From: Auxenochlorella pyrenoidosa
Lineage: Eukaryota; Chlorophyta; Trebouxiophyceae; Chlorellales; Chlorellaceae
Assembly: GCA_001430745.1 (NCBI GenBank)
Contig: KQ481962.1
Location: forward strand, 338,542 to 348,622
DNA: 10,081 bases
Direction: 5' to 3'
This document shows, piece after piece, positions 8,211 through 10,081 of this stretch. The translations under genes were made by a program, and so were the position numbers. Each line of letters begins with the position of its first letter. The first letter of the stretch is position 1. Under the pieces are notes generated by a model. That model searched no databases, was not told where the DNA came from, and saw only the letters and a program-made list of their open reading frames with translations.

Positions 8211-9326
8211 ATGGAGTCCAAAAGCGTTGAGATCTCCGCTGGTTCCTGCCGAGCAAGCAACCATGGCGCTACTGCCGCCGCCCGCGAAAGCAACGTCGCG
8301 ACTGTGCATGCCTTCTATGCAGCCATCAACAGCGGCGACGCCGATGCCCTGCTGGCAGTGCTGGCGGACGATGTGGAGTGGGACTGCTTCGCCCTGCCAA
8401 CCAGCGCACAGCGGGCGAGTGAGAGGCGAGGGGGGGGGGGGGGGGGGGGGGCTGAGCGGGCGCCAGCGCATTCCCCGTCAGCAGGCACAGGCCGCGGGAA
8501 TGATGGCCCCAAGTGCCAGATGCTGCCCTGGCCCCTCCTGTCAGCATTGCGGTGATAAACACAGCTGAGGCCTCTCCTGCAATGTGCGCAGGCGGGCGTC
8601 CCCTGGCTGCAGGCGGCACACGGCAAGGACGCCCTGAGGCGCTACCGGCAGGCCGTGAGGCAGGCGGGCCTGGACTTTGGCAAGCTGGAGGCCTGGGTGC
8701 CCAAGCAGGCGCGCAGAGCCCATGCATGCCAGGCCCTCTTCCGACCCCTGATGCACAGAGCTGCAGTACTGCGGCCCCCAGTGGATTTTTTTGCAGGCTC
8801 TGCAGCCCCAGGTGCATCATCTCCTGCACTGACAGCCTCAACCCAGCCTATGCCCCTGCTGCTGCTCCAGGTGGTGGCGGAGGGCGACAGCGTGTTCACC
8901 ACCTCTGAGACAACCATTGCCAGTGCCAACACTGGTGAAGCACTGCCAGCACTGCCGTAGGACTCAGGGGCCAGGGGTGGGCATGAGCTGGCAAGGCTGT
9001 GCAGCAGCAGGCCGCGCTTTGCTGCGGAGTTGCGCCTCCGGTGGGACGCCCGGCGTATCGACGTGCGGCTTGCTGGCCCCCTCTGCAGGCAAGGTGGCCC
9101 GCATAGAGGGCGCCTACCTGTTCAAGCTCAATGCAGGTTGAGCCAGGAGGGTCGCCGAGGATGGCAGGGGTCGGTGCTTGCTGGTCGCGGCCTGCATATC
9201 TTGCACGTGACAGTCAGCATGCTTTGCTTGCTCACAACTGGCTGCAGCCCCTGCGCTACTGCTGCTGCTGCTGCAGAGGGCAAGATCACAACCTTCCGAC
9301 ACTTTGTGGACACGGGTGCGCCGTGA
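8211..9326 (+). CDS. SnoaL-like / NTF2-fold protein, five exons
   Basis: Exons: 8211-8414, 8592-8696, 8871-8934, 9089-9136, 9277-9326; 156 aa. The SnoaL/ketosteroid-isomerase-like fold is a small cone-shaped alpha+beta barrel used as an enzyme or ligand-binding pocket. Evidence: NVATVHAFYAAINSGDADAL and LADDVEWDCF (28-60) give the opening helices with the W following the DDV turn; GKDALRRYRQAV (79-90) is the third helix; VVAEGDSVFTTSE (104-116) and GKITTFRHFVDT (142-153) are typical closing strands. Length fits a single-domain member. No signal peptide is seen. An in-frame ATG at 8106 would add 35 residues; I prefer 8211 because the domain starts soon after it, but the longer form could carry a targeting region. 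The first intron fits only as GC-AG if the domain is to be kept whole. The other introns are GT-AG. Substrate and catalysis cannot be predicted. Confidence 0.8.
8415..8591 (+). other. GC-AG intron of the SnoaL-like gene
   Basis: Donor GCGAGT after codon CGG, acceptor GCGCAG before GCG; phase 0 on both sides, so TSAQR joins AGVPWLQAAH. The nearby GT donor at 8419 (phase 1) has no acceptor that joins the next exon in frame. The phase-0 GT donor after GAC GAT would delete 14 residues of the domain. Contains the G22 run. Confidence 0.6.
8430..8451. repeat. Homopolymer G22 in intron
   Basis: Twenty-two consecutive G, 15 bases inside the first intron of the SnoaL-like gene, close to its donor. In RNA such a run could form a G-quadruplex. 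Exact length may be an assembly estimate. Confidence 0.9.
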
Positions 9327-9950
9327 GCGCCTGCAAGAGGCCACCTGCACTGTCGGCGCGGGCCTGGAGGGCTGCGTATCAGGGGCTAGCAGGCCTTTCC
9401 CGCCGTGCTACTATTGTTGTTGGCTCCATCTCCACCTGGCACAACCCTCCCAAGCCCCCCACGCGGGCACCCACCCAACCTGCAGGCGCACACGTGTGGG
9501 TGCACACCCCCGACGAGCGCATGGCAGAGGCCTGGGCGGCGCTCGGGGGAGTGGGGCACAGCGGGGTGCACAGCGGCAGCGGCTCATGAGCACCTGTGTG
9601 CTGGCAGCACACAGTGTCAGCGGGCCCAATGGACCCAAAGATGTTCCAATGATCATTTGATCATTTGAAAACATATGGGAAGGCTCGGCGGGATGAAGGA
9701 AGAGAACAGCAAGCGCAGACGAAACAGCAAAGAGTAGAGGTGCAGGAGCAGGCAGCAAATGAGAGGAGGGGGCTAATTGACAGAAGAGTGCAGGCTGTTG
9801 ACCCCGGGATAAGGGCAAGCAGGGTGCAGAAACCGGCATGTGCAGCGTGCACTACGAGCACCCCGCACGGGGGCAGCCTGTGAGGGGTCTCCCACAGGGC
9901 GCCGCGGCTGGGGGCGGGTTGGCACGTGATGCCGGCAGGTGCGGTGCGGG
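9327..9950. other. Convergent intergenic region
   Basis: About 620 bases between the stop of the SnoaL-like gene (+) and the stop of the - strand gene, so it should hold both 3' UTRs. No TGTAA on either strand was seen. An AT-richer patch at about 9640-9680 with an 8-base tandem repeat is the likeliest boundary. Open frames here have no recognisable features. Confidence 0.45.
9651..9666. repeat. 8-base tandem repeat (GATCATTT x2)
   Basis: Two perfect copies in succession, each holding GATC within the palindrome TGATCA, in the AT-richer patch between two convergent genes. No function is evident. Confidence 0.8.
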
Positions 9951-10034
9951 TCAGCCCGGGCCGCAGGGCAGGGCCTCGCACTGCAGCAGCTCCTCCAGGA
10001 AGGTGCGCCCGCCGCGCCGCGAGGTGCGCCGCAC
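9951..10034 (-). CDS. Last exon of an unidentified - strand gene, partial
   Basis: On the reverse strand an acceptor (CTCTCGTGCCAG) follows a CA-rich tract and opens a 28-codon frame ending in TGA at 9953-9951. It encodes 27 residues, VRRTSRRGGRTFLEELLQ and then CEALPCGPG. The mix of codons, the amphipathic FLEELLQ and the clean acceptor resemble the terminal exons of the other genes here. It is too short to name. The frame also reads through the CA repeat without a stop, so the exon edge is not proven. The rest of the gene lies to the right of the window. Confidence 0.5.
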   Translation of the reverse strand: MRRTSRRGGRTFLEELLQCEALPCGPG

Positions 10035-10048
10035 CTGGCACGAGAGGG

Positions 10049-10074
10049 TGTGTGTGCGTGTGTGTGTGTGTGTG
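10049..10074. repeat. GT dinucleotide repeat
   Basis: A GT repeat with one GC interruption at the right end of the window. Read on the - strand it is a CA repeat just upstream of the acceptor of the unidentified last exon, as with the CA repeat before exon 3 of the SOUL-like gene. Confidence 0.85.
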
Positions 10075-10081
10075 GGTGGGG

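Noticed and set aside
1..10081. tRNA, rRNA, CRISPR array, transposon ends or a bacterial defence cluster
   Set aside because: No T-loop-like motif with paired arms, no regularly spaced repeats, no transposase-like frame and no long terminal repeats were seen by eye.

Overview
The window is GC-rich and densely interrupted by short introns of about 115 to 330 bases, most with GT donors and CTGCAG- or CGCAG-type acceptors. One gene ends near TGTAA, the poly(A) signal of green algae. Together with the gene content (a GH9 cellulase, a glycogenin-like glycosyltransferase, a SOUL-type protein and a SnoaL-like protein) this points to the nuclear genome of a green alga, most likely a Chlorella-like trebouxiophyte. 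The organism is an inference; nothing here names a species. I saw no prokaryotic operon, mobile element, CRISPR array, tRNA or rRNA.

Layout. Four genes lie on the + strand and one begins to show on the - strand. (1) 1-978: the last four exons of a GH9-type glycoside hydrolase whose 5' part is outside the window. (2) 1872-4302: an eight-exon type II membrane glycosyltransferase of GT8/glycogenin type, about 392 aa, with a DTD motif and a C-terminal HFxxxKPW motif. (3) 4792-6898: a seven-exon, signal-peptide-bearing, cysteine-rich SOUL/heme-binding-like protein of about 305 aa, followed by TGTAA at 7056. (4) 8211-9326: a five-exon SnoaL/NTF2-fold protein of about 156 aa whose first intron is best modelled as GC-AG and carries a run of 22 G. 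(5) 9951-10034 on the - strand: the apparent last exon of a convergent gene of unknown function.

Between the genes are stretches of about 490 to 1310 bases with no convincing coding signal. AT-richer patches (about 1098-1220, 4297-4400, 7020-7110 and 9640-9680) fall just after the stop codons and probably mark 3' UTRs and gene ends. Long simple runs (C16, G22, CA and GT repeats) fall in introns.

Genes 1 to 3 could all act in the secretory pathway or outside the cell (glucan hydrolysis, Golgi glycosylation, a secreted tetrapyrrole-binding-like protein). Each has its own flanking non-coding DNA, and nothing in the sequence shows co-regulation. I did not find an obvious new multi-gene system. 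The most unusual points are the altered active-site signature of the GH9 fragment, the divergent secreted SOUL-like protein, and the GC-AG intron with its G-run.
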